Positions 32,026-43,322 of a stretch of 64,000 nucleotides of DNA are shown here, in pieces (positions within the stretch are counted from its first letter, which is position 1; each line of letters begins with the position of its first letter). The stretch is from Xiphydria camelus. Taxonomy: Eukaryota > Arthropoda > Insecta > Hymenoptera > Xiphydriidae. Under the pieces are notes generated by a model. The model searched no databases, was not told where the DNA came from, and worked only from the letters and a program-made list of their open reading frames with translations. The stretch is from positions 16,955,096-17,019,095 of the forward strand of contig OY783191.1 of assembly GCA_963678675.1 (NCBI GenBank), read 5' to 3'. Made by a program: the position numbers and the translations under genes.

Positions 32026-33450
32026 AGAAAAATAGGAGATGCAATGGAATTGGATCACAACAATCAAGTAATTACTTTATCATTATTCTTTCTCTATCGA
32101 TATATTTCCTCTTTCGTACTATTACAAGTTCCAATTTACACACCGACCTGTCAAACCTGAAGTGTAAATGTACCTCACTTCTATTTCATTTATTCTTCGC
32201 CTCCGTTGTAACGACAGTCAATGAGGAATCACTGATACCGATTAGGGTTCGAGGGTTATTCCTTATTCTTTCTAGCACAGAGCATCGATATTTTACTGCA
32301 CCTGTTTTCTTCTGGGACTTCCTAAAATAATTATAAAAACCCCATATGATTGTTATTTACAATTTGTTACAGATCGTATGCGAACCCGAGGGGGTTTCTT
32401 TCGAACGAGGGATCATCCACTTGTTGTTCCAAGAACCAGTTGCATAGTTCATTCGGCGAGCTGGATCTGCTGTCTCGAGTACATGCCACAGCCCGAATAC
32501 TCGTCGAGGTTTATTCCTTACATTTCACGTACACTTCCATGTACACTTCATGTTTGATAGGTTGGTATATAAATTGGAACTTCTGATAGTATATATGGAG
32601 TAACTACTTTATTAATTTTTTTTCTTTATCGATATGTTTCCTTTTTCGTATTATACTATCACAAGTTCCAATTTATATACCGACCTGTCAAACGTGAAGT
32701 GTACATGTACCTCACTTCTATTTCATCTCTTCTTCGCCTCTAGTGTAGCGATGGAAATTACAAAATATCCATTTAAAGTGGCACACGTCTATGCACTCGA
32801 GATAGCTGATCCAGCTCGCCGAATGAACTAATGCAACTGGTTCTTGAAACAACAAGTGATAATCCCTTGTTCGAAAGAAATCCCCTCGGGTTCGCATACG
32901 ATCTGTAACAAATTGTAAATAACATAATCATTTGCAGTTTCACTATTTAAAATATACCGAACTTACTCAACGTAGAAATTAAGAAACTATATTAATCTGA
33001 GTTAACCAATTCTAATGACAGAATTATTAAAAATAATATATTTCATCTTTCGTATTATACTATCACACAAGTTCCAATTTATATACCGACCTGTCAAACG
33101 TGAAGTGTACATGTACCTCACTTCTATTTCATCTCTTCTTCGCCTCTAGTGTAACGATAGAAATTACAAAATATCATAACTTTTCTGTAACAATTCTGCA
33201 ATATTTTACAATAATCGTGAACACTACCGCGTATGTTAGAAATATATATTTCTCGATAAATTCGAGAATGTTGCGAAACATCATAGAAACGTTTCAGTCT
33301 CATTACGTCGAAAGATCTCCTCGATAAGGTACAGCTCGATAAGATTGTACTTGTCAGGGCTGAATTATGTAGGGTTTTTATAATTATTTTAGGAAGTCCC
33401 AGAGGAATACAGGTGCAGCGAAATATCGATGTTGTGCTGGAAATTTATTT
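32026..33450. mobile_element. Fold-back region with three R2 copies
   Basis: ACCTGTTTTCTTCTGGGACT near 32304 and GATCGTATGCGAACCCGAGG near 32372 are mirrored near 33410 and 32895. Inside, a sequence coding on the mirrored strand for RMNY-NWFL and DDPSFERK-like residues appears in each arm, related to the transposase fragments at 34180-35070. R2 copies lie at 32025-32215, 32593-32755 and 33040-33165. Boundaries are approximate. Confidence 0.55.
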
Positions 33451-34179
33451 ACGAGTAAGGGCGAAATTTCAGCGGTGCATGCAAAAGGATTTCTTAAAAC
33501 TATTCCAACGTCTAGAGTTAATATACAACATACATACAGGGTCAGTCGCACTATACACACCAGCAAATGGGTTGCATATCGCTCGGCGCTTAGGAGATAC
33601 CGACGATTCCTGTAATTTAATGGTAATTTCGTTAGCCCAGGCTCAAACCCCGATAGCCCGGACTCAGACCAAAGAGACGTATCAATTTGAAAAACGTCGG
33701 ATAACTTTTAGTATAGGTGATGGGTGCTCCGAAAAATATGACAGCTGTTTGTGTTTTTATTAATAATAAATAGAAGCCGTGCTATTTTTCTGTAGTCATT
33801 CATCGAACATAGACAGCAGAAAAGGAGTCGAAATGCAATCAGATAAGTTAATTTCTGAATTACTTCATTTAACCTCATTTTGATAACCTATAAAGAATAC
33901 ATATCTTTGTGGTCACTTCTTTTTTTCTTTCAGCATTGCATATGAGGACGGGACGAACTCTTTGAGGACTGAGCGGAATTAATCTTTCTACATATTGGAG
34001 AATCCAAGTCGTGGGAGAAGAACAAAAACATCGGAGTAACTACAATATATCGGGGTAACTATAATACTTTATTTCTATTTTTGTCTCATCGGTGCTTGCC
34101 CTCTGCCTTCCTACTACAAGTTTCGATTTATATACTACATTTTATTTTATTTTTAGTTCATCGCCTCCACTCCATCGCC

Positions 34180-34375
34180 TTCGACTGCATACTTCTTCTA
34201 CCCAGTGAGGATTTCTCACGGACCAATAGTGGGCGTTGTGATTATTCGCTAATCCTTCGTTGTAGAATTTCGATTCATCTGTGAACAAAATCTTCTGACG
34301 AACGAGGGATCGTCCACTTGCCGTTCCAAAAACCAGTCGGAATAGTTCATTCGTCGAGCTGGATCTGCTTTCTCC
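34180..34375 (-). pseudogene. Mariner-superfamily transposase fragment, left arm
   Basis: On the minus strand this encodes the same segment as 34880-35070: RMNY-DWFL, DDPSFVR-ILFTDESKF, and NPHWVEEV-like residues. ILFTDES contains the first catalytic Asp. N- and C-terminal parts are absent. Confidence 0.6.
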
Positions 34376-34879
34376 GGTGCATGTATGTACTTCATTTTAA
34401 AAGGATGAAAATTCTTTTCTATTTCTTATAGTCTTATTCTCTCTAGGAGAGCATCGATGTTCCACTGCTCTCGTATTCTTTCAGGTCTTTCTAAAATAAT
34501 TATAGAAATCACATATATAATTCAGCTCTGACAAGTACAATCTTATCGAGCTGTATCTTTCAATGTAATGATTCCAAAATGTTTCTATAATGTTTTGCAA
34601 CTTTGTGAATTTATTGAGAAAGATATATTTCTAACATAGGGTAGTGTTCAAAAATATTGCAAAATATCGCAAGAATATCAGAAAAATTACTTGTAAAGAC
34701 GTGTTTTATGGGATGTAATTTCTTAATTAAATATTTGTTAAGATAATTTAACATAAATCTCACTTTCGTAATTTCTGTCGGTTATGAGACTGCTGGATTG
34801 CCGTACCTTTGGTCCAATATTGAAAATAAATCTTCTCAAGGCTGAATACGACTTGGGCATGTTTCAGCGTACAATTAGC

Positions 34880-35070
34880 TAGATCCAGCTCGACGAATGA
34901 ACTATTTCGACTGGTTTTTGTAACGGCAAGTGGACGATCCCTCGTTCGTCAGAAGATTTTGTTCACAGATGAATCGAAATTCTACAACGAAGGATTAGTG
35001 AATAACCACAGCGCCCACTATTGGTCCGTGAGAAATCCTCACTGGGTAGAAGAAGTATGCAGTCGAAGGC
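34880..35070 (+). pseudogene. Mariner-superfamily transposase fragment, right arm
   Basis: The readable frame gives RMNYFDWFL, a TAA, RQVDDPSFVR, then (frameshift) ILFTDESKFYNEG, NHSAHYWSVRNPHW. The FTDE block carries the first catalytic aspartate of the IS630-Tc1-mariner superfamily, and HYW-NPHW follows it as in the DD41D-like and related insect families. The rest of the transposase is missing. Confidence 0.65.
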
Positions 35071-35734
35071 GATGGAGTGGAGGCGATGAACTAAAAATAA
35101 AATAAAATGTAGTATATAAATCGAAACTTGTAGTAGGAAGGCAGAGGGCAAGCACCGATGAGAAAAAAATAGAAATAAAGTATTATAGTTACCCCGATAT
35201 TGTAGTTACTCCAATGTTTTTGTTCTTCTCCCACGACTTGGATTCTTCAATAAGTAGAAAGATTAATTCCGCTTAGTCCTCAGAGTTCGTCCCGTCCTCA
35301 TATGCAATGCTGAAAGAAAAAAAGAAGTGACCACAAAGATATGTATTCTTTATAGGTTATCAAAATGAGGTTAAATGAAGTAATTCAGAAATTAACTTAT
35401 CTGATTGCATTTCGACTCCTTTTCTGCTGTCTATGTTCGATGAATGACTACAGAAAAATAGCACGGTTTCTATTTATTAATAATAAAAACACAAACAGCT
35501 ATCACATTTTTCGGAGCACCCATCACCTACACTAAAAGTTAGCCGATGTTTTTCAAATTGATACGTCTCTTTGGTTTGAGTCCGGGCTATCGGGGTTTGA
35601 GCCTGGGCTAACGAAATTACCATTAAATTACAGGAATCGTCGGTATCTCCTAAGCGCCGAGCGATATGCAACCCATTTGCTGACATGTATAGTGCGACTG
35701 ACCCTGTATATACTGTGATAAGTGGTATCTTTAC

Positions 35735-36030
35735 ATGCTATGAAATAATTCGTCGCGGTCATTGGAAGAGTAAACAGTATGTCCGATGGCAAACTCCAAC
35801 TTTTGAATTTCCCTGACATTTGGCCGGATTAGAATTGGTTTCGGGAGAGTGCGCTGCGGTCTTACGAGCCGAGCGAGAAGTGTCAAACGTCTGATCTCCC
35901 AGTAGCTGTCAATTCGGGAGATCGAAGCATCTAACCTCGAAATCGTTAATTTATAAATAATGATAAATAATGCGTAGAAGTGATAAGAAATAATCATTCG
36001 GGTTTCTTCGATGATATTCCTCAAGTGTTT
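35735..36030 (+). repeat. T-family terminal segment
   Basis: Sequence from AGTATGTCCGATGGCAA through TCAATTCGGGAGATCGAAG to CATTCGGGTTTCTTCGATG matches the outer ends of the 45893-52169 element and the joined pair at 15050-15366. Here a single end is present. Confidence 0.65.
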
Positions 36031-36087
36031 AAAAATCGGTGTCCGATTTTTGCCAATAACTGTTGCTTCAACTTCCAGAGATATTAA

Positions 36088-36603
36088 CCCTTAAATGCAT
36101 GATTTTTTGTTTAAAAATAAAAAAATTAAAAACTGGAAGATTTTACAAAACTAATACAGGGAGAAATAAAAATAAAAATTATATTTCACTTTGAACCGTT
36201 TTTTTTTTTTTCGAAAAAAGGGTATGTAGCCAAATGGCAACATCATGCATTAAGTACATAGTATGATATTACATTACGTGTGAAATTTTTTGACACAATT
36301 ATTACGTTTATTGAAACATAATTCTACATCGCACTTCTCACACTTGGTATAGGTAAGTCCTTTGCAGTTAGGCAGCTTGCATTTCATTTTCTTATCCCGT
36401 TGCTCGCCGGTTGTCTGCAGACTGGGAAATGTCAATAATACAGTGACATGAGCGCCATGTACCAACAAATGCTTATAGCCTATTATAAAGCAGTACGTAG
36501 CCCAACGGACACTCTATGCAGCAAGTCGATATTTGCTCTAGTGTGAGTTTGAAAGGTATAGTAGGCTGTGTGTTGCCGAAAAGCAACAATATGCATTTAA
36601 GGG
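36088..36603 (-). mobile_element. piggyBac deletion derivative, TTAA duplication
   Basis: Exact 13-bp inverted ends CCCTTAAATGCAT at 36088-36100 and 36591-36603 are flanked by TTAA (36084-36087, 36604-36607). CCC-initial ends and TTAA targets are diagnostic of piggyBac. At 516 bp it retains only the transposase C-terminus. Confidence 0.93.
36274..36468 (-). pseudogene. piggyBac transposase C-terminal Cys-rich domain
   Basis: Reading leftward from 36468, the frame ends KMKCKLPNCKG, T-KCEKCDVELC, NNCVKKFHT then stop at 36274. Spacing of the six cysteines and the final FH match the piggyBac C-terminal cysteine-rich domain, which binds the element ends. The catalytic core has been deleted. The apparent start Met is probably incidental. 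Confidence 0.85.
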
Positions 36604-37460
36604 TTAAGTATTACTACAGAACGAGTAGGCTAGAAGATTTTCATGAAGACTCGCGCTATTCTAACATGGAATCTCGTACAGGTGCAACCGAAGAGGATCT
36701 AGCTCGTGTCCTGTCCGTAAAAAGATGACTCGATGGACATCGGAGAATGTCAGGCTTGTCACCGAGCGCCTATTACCCACGGTACATCAATTGCAATACG
36801 CGCTTCTCGTTTCATTCAACTATTCCAGCGTTAAATAACATTTACTTCTTTCAAAAGGTAACCTTTTATGAACTGTTCGTGGTAGGAGACAGCGATCGAT
36901 AATAGAGACTCGTCGTAGATAAGTTCGTCTATTAAAACTAAAAGGCAATTCGGTGTGCCGAACTAGGTACTACTGCGATAATGTGCCCGAGCTCGCAGTC
37001 TATTCTGCAATTAACGTTAACATAATCGTGATTATGCTCGGGTGATGGGTGTTCCAAAAGAGGTAAGTTGATACTAAACATCGGATGCTGTAAGCTGACT
37101 TGCTAGTGTATGCTTTGCAACTGGAACATCATCGCAGGAATAATTTGTCTATGATTAGTCACAATCATTGATCGTTGCCCCCTACGATCAACAATTCGTA
37201 CAAGATAAATGCTTTGAAAGAAGTAAAAGTTACTTAAAGCAGGAATAGTTGAAACGAAAAGCGCATTTTGCAATTAAAGTACTATGGGTAAAAGGCGCTC
37301 GCTGACAAGACTGACATTCTCCGATGTCCATCGAGTCATCTTTTTACGGACAGGACACGAGTTAGATCCTCTTCGGTTGCACCTGTATGAGATGGTATGT
37401 CAGAAAATCGTGAGTCTTCATAAAAATCTTCTAACCTACTCGTTCTGCAGTAATACTTAA
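36604..37460. mobile_element. Fold-back element with TTAA at both ends
   Basis: TTAAGTATTACTACAGAACG at 36604 mirrors CGTTCTGCAGTAATACTTAA ending at 37460. The arms run about 280 bp, with ATGTCCATCGAGTCATCTTT and CCTCTTCGGTTGCACC blocks. The piggyBac copy to the left shares the TTAA, so it inserted into the edge of this element. Confidence 0.75.
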
Positions 37461-37555
37461 TAATAAAAAACTATTCTCCCACATGTACATATTCTCCTGA
37501 TGAATAAATTCCAAAAAGTAGTGAAATCCCCCCACAAAAACAGATCCTCTGTAAA

Positions 37556-37885
37556 AAAGGCGGCATCTTCATTCAGTGCCAACAAAAATTGATACGTAAA
37601 ATACTCTCCAAAAAAGATTTGAAATCAATTAAGAGATCGCCATGTTCAAGATTTATATATAAAAAGTAAAAGGCATCAATTGAAAGGGAAATTATTGTAA
37701 ATCAAGTTACTAAAAAATTCGGCTAAAAATTTATTTAAAAATTTTAATAAAAAAGAACGCCGCGTTTTTTCCTTCAAAATAAAAAATTCAGACACCGAAT
37801 TATACTCTGTTTATGCACTTATGATTTGAAATAAATTCATACACTTATATGATACCACCAGTATATAGTGAACAAAATATGAACA

Positions 37886-37943
<58 letters not shown>

Positions 37944-38153
37944 CGCGGCAAGTTCTTTTGTATTAAAATTTTTTAATAAATTTTTTAGCCGAATTTTTTA
38001 GTAACTTGATTTACAATAATTTTCCTTTCAATTTATGCCTTTTACTTGTTATATATAAATCTTGAACATGGCGATCTTAATTAATTTCAAATCTTTTTTG
38101 GGGAGTATTTTACGTATCAATTTTTGTTGGCACTGAATGAACATGCCGCCTTT
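37556..38153. mobile_element. Fold-back element, about 210-bp arms, (CT)n loop
   Basis: AAAGGCGGCAT-TTCATTCAG at the left is mirrored by CTGAATGAACATGCCGCCTTT at the right. Arms continue with AATTGATACGTAAAATACTC and AAATTCGGCTAAAAATTT. The loop includes a pure (CT)n run at 37883-37939 (one T interruption). Confidence 0.8.
37883..37939 (+). repeat. (CT)n microsatellite
   Basis: A run of CT/TC dinucleotides with a single irregularity, in the loop of the fold-back. Confidence 0.9.
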
Positions 38154-38312
38154 AATAATTGCAAGACGGTAGAGATAGTGTGGGCTAATGTGGTGCGCCC
38201 TGATTGGCTAGAGGAGGAATGACGGTGGAACAAAAGATGACGCTGGGTATTTTCCGAGGCCCGTGCCTAATGGGCAAGGGTATGCCGCTAGATATTTCCT
38301 GAGTTCCGTACC
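38154..38312 (+). repeat. Dispersed repeat C, interrupted by the Harbinger-like element
   Basis: GATAGTGTGGGCTAATG, CGCCCTGATTGGCTAGAGGAG and GATGACGCTGGG match repeat C at 18551-18915. The sequence following the right end of the inserted element (41066 on) resembles the continuation of repeat C near 18770. Confidence 0.55.
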
Positions 38313-38369
38313 TAAAGCCAGCCGTCCACCGAAAGCGGTGCTATGCTGGGCGGGGCGGAGCAGTGTTAA

Positions 38370-38484
38370 GCGGCGCTGTTTTGCCAATGCTTTTCAATGA
38401 TGCACCATCCACTAAGTCTAGCTGCGCACCGCCCAGCTTTAGTGGACGGTGCGTCATTGAAAAACATTGGCAAAACAGCGCCGC
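38370..38484. mobile_element. 115-bp TTAA-flanked MITE inside the left Harbinger end
   Basis: GCGGCGCTGTTTTGCCAATG and its inverse form almost the whole element. TTAA occurs at 38366-38369 and 38485-38488. The right-hand Harbinger end (41005-41030) shows the uninterrupted site with one TTAA, so the empty site is visible within the same element. Confidence 0.88.
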
Positions 38485-38779
38485 TTAAAGCCGCGTCCCT
38501 ACTATGCCGAAACATGCCAAGTGGCAAGGCCAAATGGCAAAGCCAAGAGTAATATGGACGTATTTGTCGGCTTGTGCCAGTCGGCAAAATAGTATCAAAT
38601 GGTATGTCAAACCGAACCCAACGAGTGTCGGTCTATATTAACGGAAGCCACGTTGCAAGTGTAGTGAGGACGTGCCAATGTGGACGTTTCGGATACTAAT
38701 CCAAATGGCATGCTAATCCGAACCCGACGAGTATTGGTCTAGATCAAAGGAAGCCAAGTGGCAAGTGTAGTGGGGAAAA

Positions 38780-39450
38780 CCAATTGAAGACACTGGTGCA
38801 AAAAGGAGGCAGCTCCATTTTTAAACATTTTTCAGGAGATGTAAAAAACTGATTATTTAAGAACAAAATAGGTTTTTATAATAATTTTCACTAGCGGACG
38901 TATAGTCTACCTATTACTATTATAAAATAGGTACTTTGTAGACAAATACATGTTTTATCTTGGTTAAATTTGTATAAAAAAATGTGGAGCTGCCTCCTTT
39001 TTGCACCGTATATGAGTCATTTCTTAAAAAATATATGAGGCGCTGAGAACTAGAGCGAACCATCTCACAGAATTCGTCACATTGAAATAAACACTATTGG
39101 TGTAGTTAAAAATACACTGATAGTGTGTACCTATCTCAATCTGACGAATTCTGTGGGATGGTTCGCTCTGGTTCTCAACGCCTCATATTTCTTCCAAGAA
39201 CATATTTATTTTAAAGAGTAAATAAGTAAGTAAGTACAAATAAGTAAGTAAGGTATGACTATATACTAATCGGTGATGCTTCCATCTGAAATATTATTTT
39301 CTTGTTCGTAAAATAACCTTGATAGTATTTGGAGCTGTCTCGTTTTTGCACCACATGACACGGTACTAAACGTTTAATCCTGTAACCTAAAAATCTCAAA
39401 AAGACTAAAAAATGGAGCTGCCTCCTTTTTGCACCAGTGTCTTCAATTGG
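38780..39450. mobile_element. 671-bp MITE with 43-bp perfect inverted ends
   Basis: CCAATTGAAGACACTGGTGC and following AAAAAGGAGGCAGCTCC are repeated in reverse at the right end. Two additional internal copies of GGAGCTGCCTCCTTTTTGCA lie near 38991 and 39331 (one decayed), and a nested palindrome of about 66-bp arms is at 39033-39190. TSD not resolved. Confidence 0.8.
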
Positions 39451-39639
39451 TCTCCGCTCATTGACCTCCACCGGCCTCTGTCATTCCCGACCGTAGTAGC
39501 AAGTACCTACTTGTTTAATTAATCTCTAATAATATCTATACATACGTGTTCCGACAAACGATGGTCGGAATTCTCACTATCAATTCTTAGTAATTAGTAT
39601 CACCGCGATATATATACCTCGTTAATCTAGAATCAATCT

Positions 39640-41360
39640 CGACATAATGCGGGCGGTATATTTCGGCGAATCTAGGCTGTAAATGCGCTTGCAGTGCCGC
39701 ACCTTTCCCGGAAAGGTTAATTTTATCGGACGGGGGTCGAAATAAGCCGACTCCCGCAATATTTATTGTAATCGATACCGCTATCCGTTGACTACTAAAT
39801 CAGCTTGTGAAGAGGAGAATGACGAATTCAGGGGGGTTTCGAGGGGATAGAATTAAAAAAAAAACGATGTTTTTAATTGCATTTTATGAAAGTAGAACTT
39901 TTCCGGAGAGTTTTAGTGAAGACCGCACCGCGCTACGTTCAAAATTGCCGCCGCTATGAGAGTTCATTTTGTTTGATTTATGTGAGCTGGAACCTAAAAC
40001 TTTTCATAGAAACCTGTTTTCCTCGAAACATGGTTTTCTAACCTTCCGTACATTGTATCTTAAAAACCGTAGCTCTCTCAGGTTAATGTGAAATTTTCAG
40101 GGAATGTTTATACTATCACTATCTTTGGAATGAACTACTCTTATGCCCCCAAGTTGATTATTTCAATAATAACCGGCCTCTGTTTACTTAAAATTTCAAG
40201 CTTTTTCTATACTGTAAATTAAAATGCCTATAAAAATCTACCAAATGATTTTTTCTCAACCATAGTAGTTCATTCCCTAGATAATAGTATTGAAAACTAA
40301 AGCACTTTATCAAATTGTTAAAGATCAACCGGTTTGGCCAAAGTGATGTACGGAAGGAGATCGCGCGATTTTACCAGACAAACCTTCAATCACTGGAACG
40401 GCAGTGTTTTTTTTTATAAAATTCTGAAAAAATTCGAAAATGTTCTTTAAGAATGAGTAAAAATGTTGTCTTAATTTCACTTTAATCGGGTTTTTCATTT
40501 AGCCGTGAAAAAACTCCCAACAATTAGACATTTTCGGTAATCTAGACTTAATAACCCCCTTCAATAGATAACCGACCAGGAAGACTTAGCATTGATCCCA
40601 CGGCGCCTGAACAATACCGTTCACCCGAAACGATTGTCTATTTAATCCGTCATTGCTGACGGATTATTCCACATATAGTGGTATTTATTGAAGTTCCGGA
40701 AACCACCTCCACATCTGTATTCGAGATTTAACTCGTCCACATCGTCAAAAATTAAATCTCTCATGAGGTCATATCGAGCTCTACCTCTACGAAGGCTCGG
40801 ACGTATCCAAAATCGTCGATCCCGTGGTTCATGACTCACCAGATCATGAACTACTATTACGGCTGCAGCAGCGAGAAGCAAGTCGTCGTCGGTATACATT
40901 GCGGCTCAATGCCGATTCCAATGTGGACGTAGTGAATTGCGGGCGGCAAGGCCAAATGGCTTTGCCAGTTGGCATTGCCACTTGGCATGTTTCGGCATAT
41001 GGGGACGCGGCTTAATACCGCTCCGCCCCGCCCAGCACAGCACCGCTTGCGGTGGACGGCTGGCTTAACGGTTAAGAGTACCAGGTGCTCGTTTCTAACC
41101 ATAAGGATGGGTCAGGCTACCTCGAATAGTGAATTGATCCTTTGTATCTGTATGAGCCAGGTATTAGGTTCTCCCGATCGGTCATCTATTGAATTCGCCA
41201 TTCTCCCCTTTACAAAACTGATTTAACATTCGACGGATAGCGATATCGATTAAAATAGGTACTGCGGGAGACAGCTTCTTCCAACCCGTCCGGTAATTAA
41301 CCTTTCCGGGAAAGGTGCGGGGCTGCGAGCGCATTTGTAGCCTAGATTCGCCGAAACATA
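39640..41360. repeat. Inverted pair of B-related segments
   Basis: AACCTTTCCGGGAAAGGTGC-type sequence with TTCGGCGAATCTAGGCT is at 39640-39750 and, inverted, at 41265-41360. One copy is inside the Harbinger-like element and the other outside it. Similar sequence occurs at 42300-42360 and 58130-58200. The relation between the copies is unclear. Confidence 0.45.
40642..40899 (-). pseudogene. Harbinger-like transposase N-terminal exon
   Basis: The frame reads MYTDDDLLLAAAAVIVVHDL, RDRRFWIRPSLRRGR-RYDLM, DLIFDDVDELNLEYRCG, then GGFRNF. The RRFWVRP-S/L-R followed by a short acidic linker and FRNF is the start of PIF/Harbinger (DDE_Tnp_4) transposases. After FRNF the sequence diverges, so the catalytic domain has been deleted. 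It lies inside an element with matching TAA duplications, which supports the call. Confidence 0.7.
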
Positions 41361-41491
41361 TAGACCGCACTGCCATTATGACCGATGGCGAGATTAGCTC
41401 TAGATTAGCATTACTTAGATCGCGACGGTAAGAACCGATATTCAAAATTTCGTCTATCCTTTGGCGGAACATTTACGAAATTGAAGAAGTT

Positions 41492-41551
41492 TATTTTTAC
41501 ACGTTGCCTGTCACTATACGCCTTTGACCCTTCTGTTGCTGTTTTTGCCAT
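41492..41551 (-). pseudogene. MAKT-type gene start (B family)
   Basis: The minus strand reads MAKTATEGSKAYSDRQRVK before diverging; the copy at 54261-54473 reads MAKTGKQRAKEFRDRQR. It precedes a B-family repeat in the same arrangement, so it marks the first exon of the same unknown transposon gene. Confidence 0.5.
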
Positions 41552-42560
41552 AATAATTATAAATGAATACACACACGAAAGAATTTTCAGTGTTTATTGA
41601 CGTTTACGAAATTGTAGAAGTTTATAATTTTGATGTTTTACTATTTTTCGTTGTTTAAAAGCCAACCATATTTATTCAATGTTTATTTATCATATTGTTT
41701 TATCGAGGTGCTACTGGAAATGGGCGTTCGGAATTAAGTAAAAGCACTGTGTTTTCACTACCAAAAATATTCTTTATTAGAATGCGCTTGGAAGACACAT
41801 ATTTACTTTTTCACACTCCATTGAACTGACTAAAAAGGCATACGGGGATCATGATCTGGACCATCGATGACTGGTTTCTTTCTTTGGTCCTCTTAGTGGA
41901 GGTGCGACACTACGTCGCCTCATAATATAAACAATGGCTTTCATCGCCCCAAGAAACCCTCTCGAGCAACACAAACCAGACCCCCTCTGCACAATCTAAA
42001 CAACGGTTGATTTTTGCTTCATTTATTCTTCAGTTTCAAGTTAATAATTCTAACAGGTGCGATCAAGATTAGATTTCCTCGGGGTCGTAAATACCGAAGA
42101 CACCACTGCGTCACACGATTAGTGTCCAAACACGTGAAGAGATGGATTTAAACCGTATCGGTTAGTTCAAATGATTTAACACTGCACTCACAATATTACT
42201 GGTGATATATTGGATTCAAAGAGATGCAGTAGTTCGGTGATTTAACCGTGATTTACAATTAGATATACTACGCGCGCGATGTTGTTTTGAGGGAAATGTG
42301 CGGGACTGCGAATGCACTCGTAGCCCACGTTCGCCGAAACATACCGCTCGCCTCGCCGTTGCGGTAATATAAATGTATGACCGTAGCGACTGTGCTACGT
42401 AACGGTCGAGAGCGGTGGAGTGAGGCGCGGTCGAGATCTCTGGAATGGTATTTCGTTAATTGTCGTTGCGTATTCTTCCTGTGTTTGTTTCTTTACCTGT
42501 AAATAGCCTCTCGGGTTCTTGTAAGCAAGAACACGGAGAAGAGAAATTCTCTCATTTGTA
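41552..42560 (+). repeat. B-family repeat, copy 3 (empty-site reference)
   Basis: This copy is homologous to 54480-55324 plus 58124-58640. It contains GAAACCCTCTCGAGCAAC, CGGGGTCGTAAAT and TTAACACTGCACTCAC, and then GTTGTTTTGAGGGAAATGTG at about 42281. At that last point the other copy holds the Kolobok-like element, so this is the empty site. Probably the 5' part of an unclassified transposon whose gene starts MAKT. Confidence 0.65.
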
Positions 42561-42722
42561 GCGTAATAATTTTGTTAACCCTTTTAGTCGTACTGGGAGA
42601 ATAGTTTCCCACGAGGCCTAAATCTCCTAGCTGATGTTTTAATAGGAAACTAGTACTACACAAGATAAATGTAAATTCTAATACATATGAAAAAATAATA
42701 TAAAGAAGTACTTATCTATAAC

Positions 42723-43322
42723 ACAGGTTTACAAAAAAAAAAGTCCGGACTATTTGACCGGACCATGGTATTCCGAGGTATTTTTGCGTCCTGAATCCGA
42801 TCCCGAGGTCATCTGAGCCACATCATGTCAGAAAAACGAGATTTCGAAATAAATAAATAAGGAAATGGGACTGTCCTGAGCAGCACCCAGAGCATGACTC
42901 CAAGGTTCTAAGGCCATTAGGGTCAGTGCTGGGTCCACTGTCAATATGTCACAGTGAACGGATCGCCGGAATTGGATGCCTTGACAGGGAGATCGTAATC
43001 CGCGAGATACAACGATCATGGCAACATTTTATCCACTGGGGTGGTTCTGTGATAGTCCCGGTCGAGATTTAGGACTCCATTCCAATGTTTGGAAGGTATT
43101 CAAGACCTAAACAGCTACCCTCCAACTCAACAGGTCGCTTGAGAAATTGTCCCGGGTCCAGTTCCAAAAAAATGGTCATTTTAACCTCTAATTGACCTTG
43201 AAATCTCGTTTTCCTGACGTGATGGGGCTCAGATGACCTCGGAATCGGATTCAGGACGTAAAAATACCTCGGAATACCATGGTCCGGTCAAATAGTCCGG
43301 ACTTTTTTTTTTGTAAACCTGT
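42723..43322. mobile_element. MITE family A, copy 2 (inverted relative to copy 1)
   Basis: Same termini and interior as 6157-6749 but in the opposite orientation, 600 bp. Shared internal sequence includes CATTCCAATGTTTGGAAGG and GATCGTTGTATCTCGCGG in the two orientations. Very similar, so recently active. Confidence 0.85.

Larger units (their letters stand above)
33537..35706. mobile_element. TA-flanked long-TIR element (arms about 800 bp)
   Basis: CAGGGTCAGTCGCACTATAC starts the left arm, and its reverse complement ends at 35706; TA at 33535-33536 and 35707-35708. The arms, 33537 to about 34375 and about 34870-35706, are near-identical inverted copies. The interior 0.5 kb is AT-rich. Each arm carries the same transposase fragment in opposite orientation. 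Termini and target are of the mariner/Tc1 type. Confidence 0.85.
38316..41065. mobile_element. PIF/Harbinger-like element, TAA duplication
   Basis: AGCCAGCCGTCCACCG and its reverse complement form the ends, with further paired sequence (GGTGCT-TGCTGGGCGGGGCG) to about 50 bp, then a second paired block with CCGAAACATGCCAAGTGGCA. TAA at 38313-38315 and 41066-41068 fits the TWA target of Harbinger elements. The interior holds a Harbinger-like N-terminal exon (40642-40899) and two inserted MITEs. Mostly deleted, not autonomous. Confidence 0.8.

Noticed and set aside
34081..35151. Matching 62-67-codon frames in both arms of the 33537-35706 element
   Set aside because: They are on the strand opposite to the transposase fragment and simply mirror one another through the inverted repeat.
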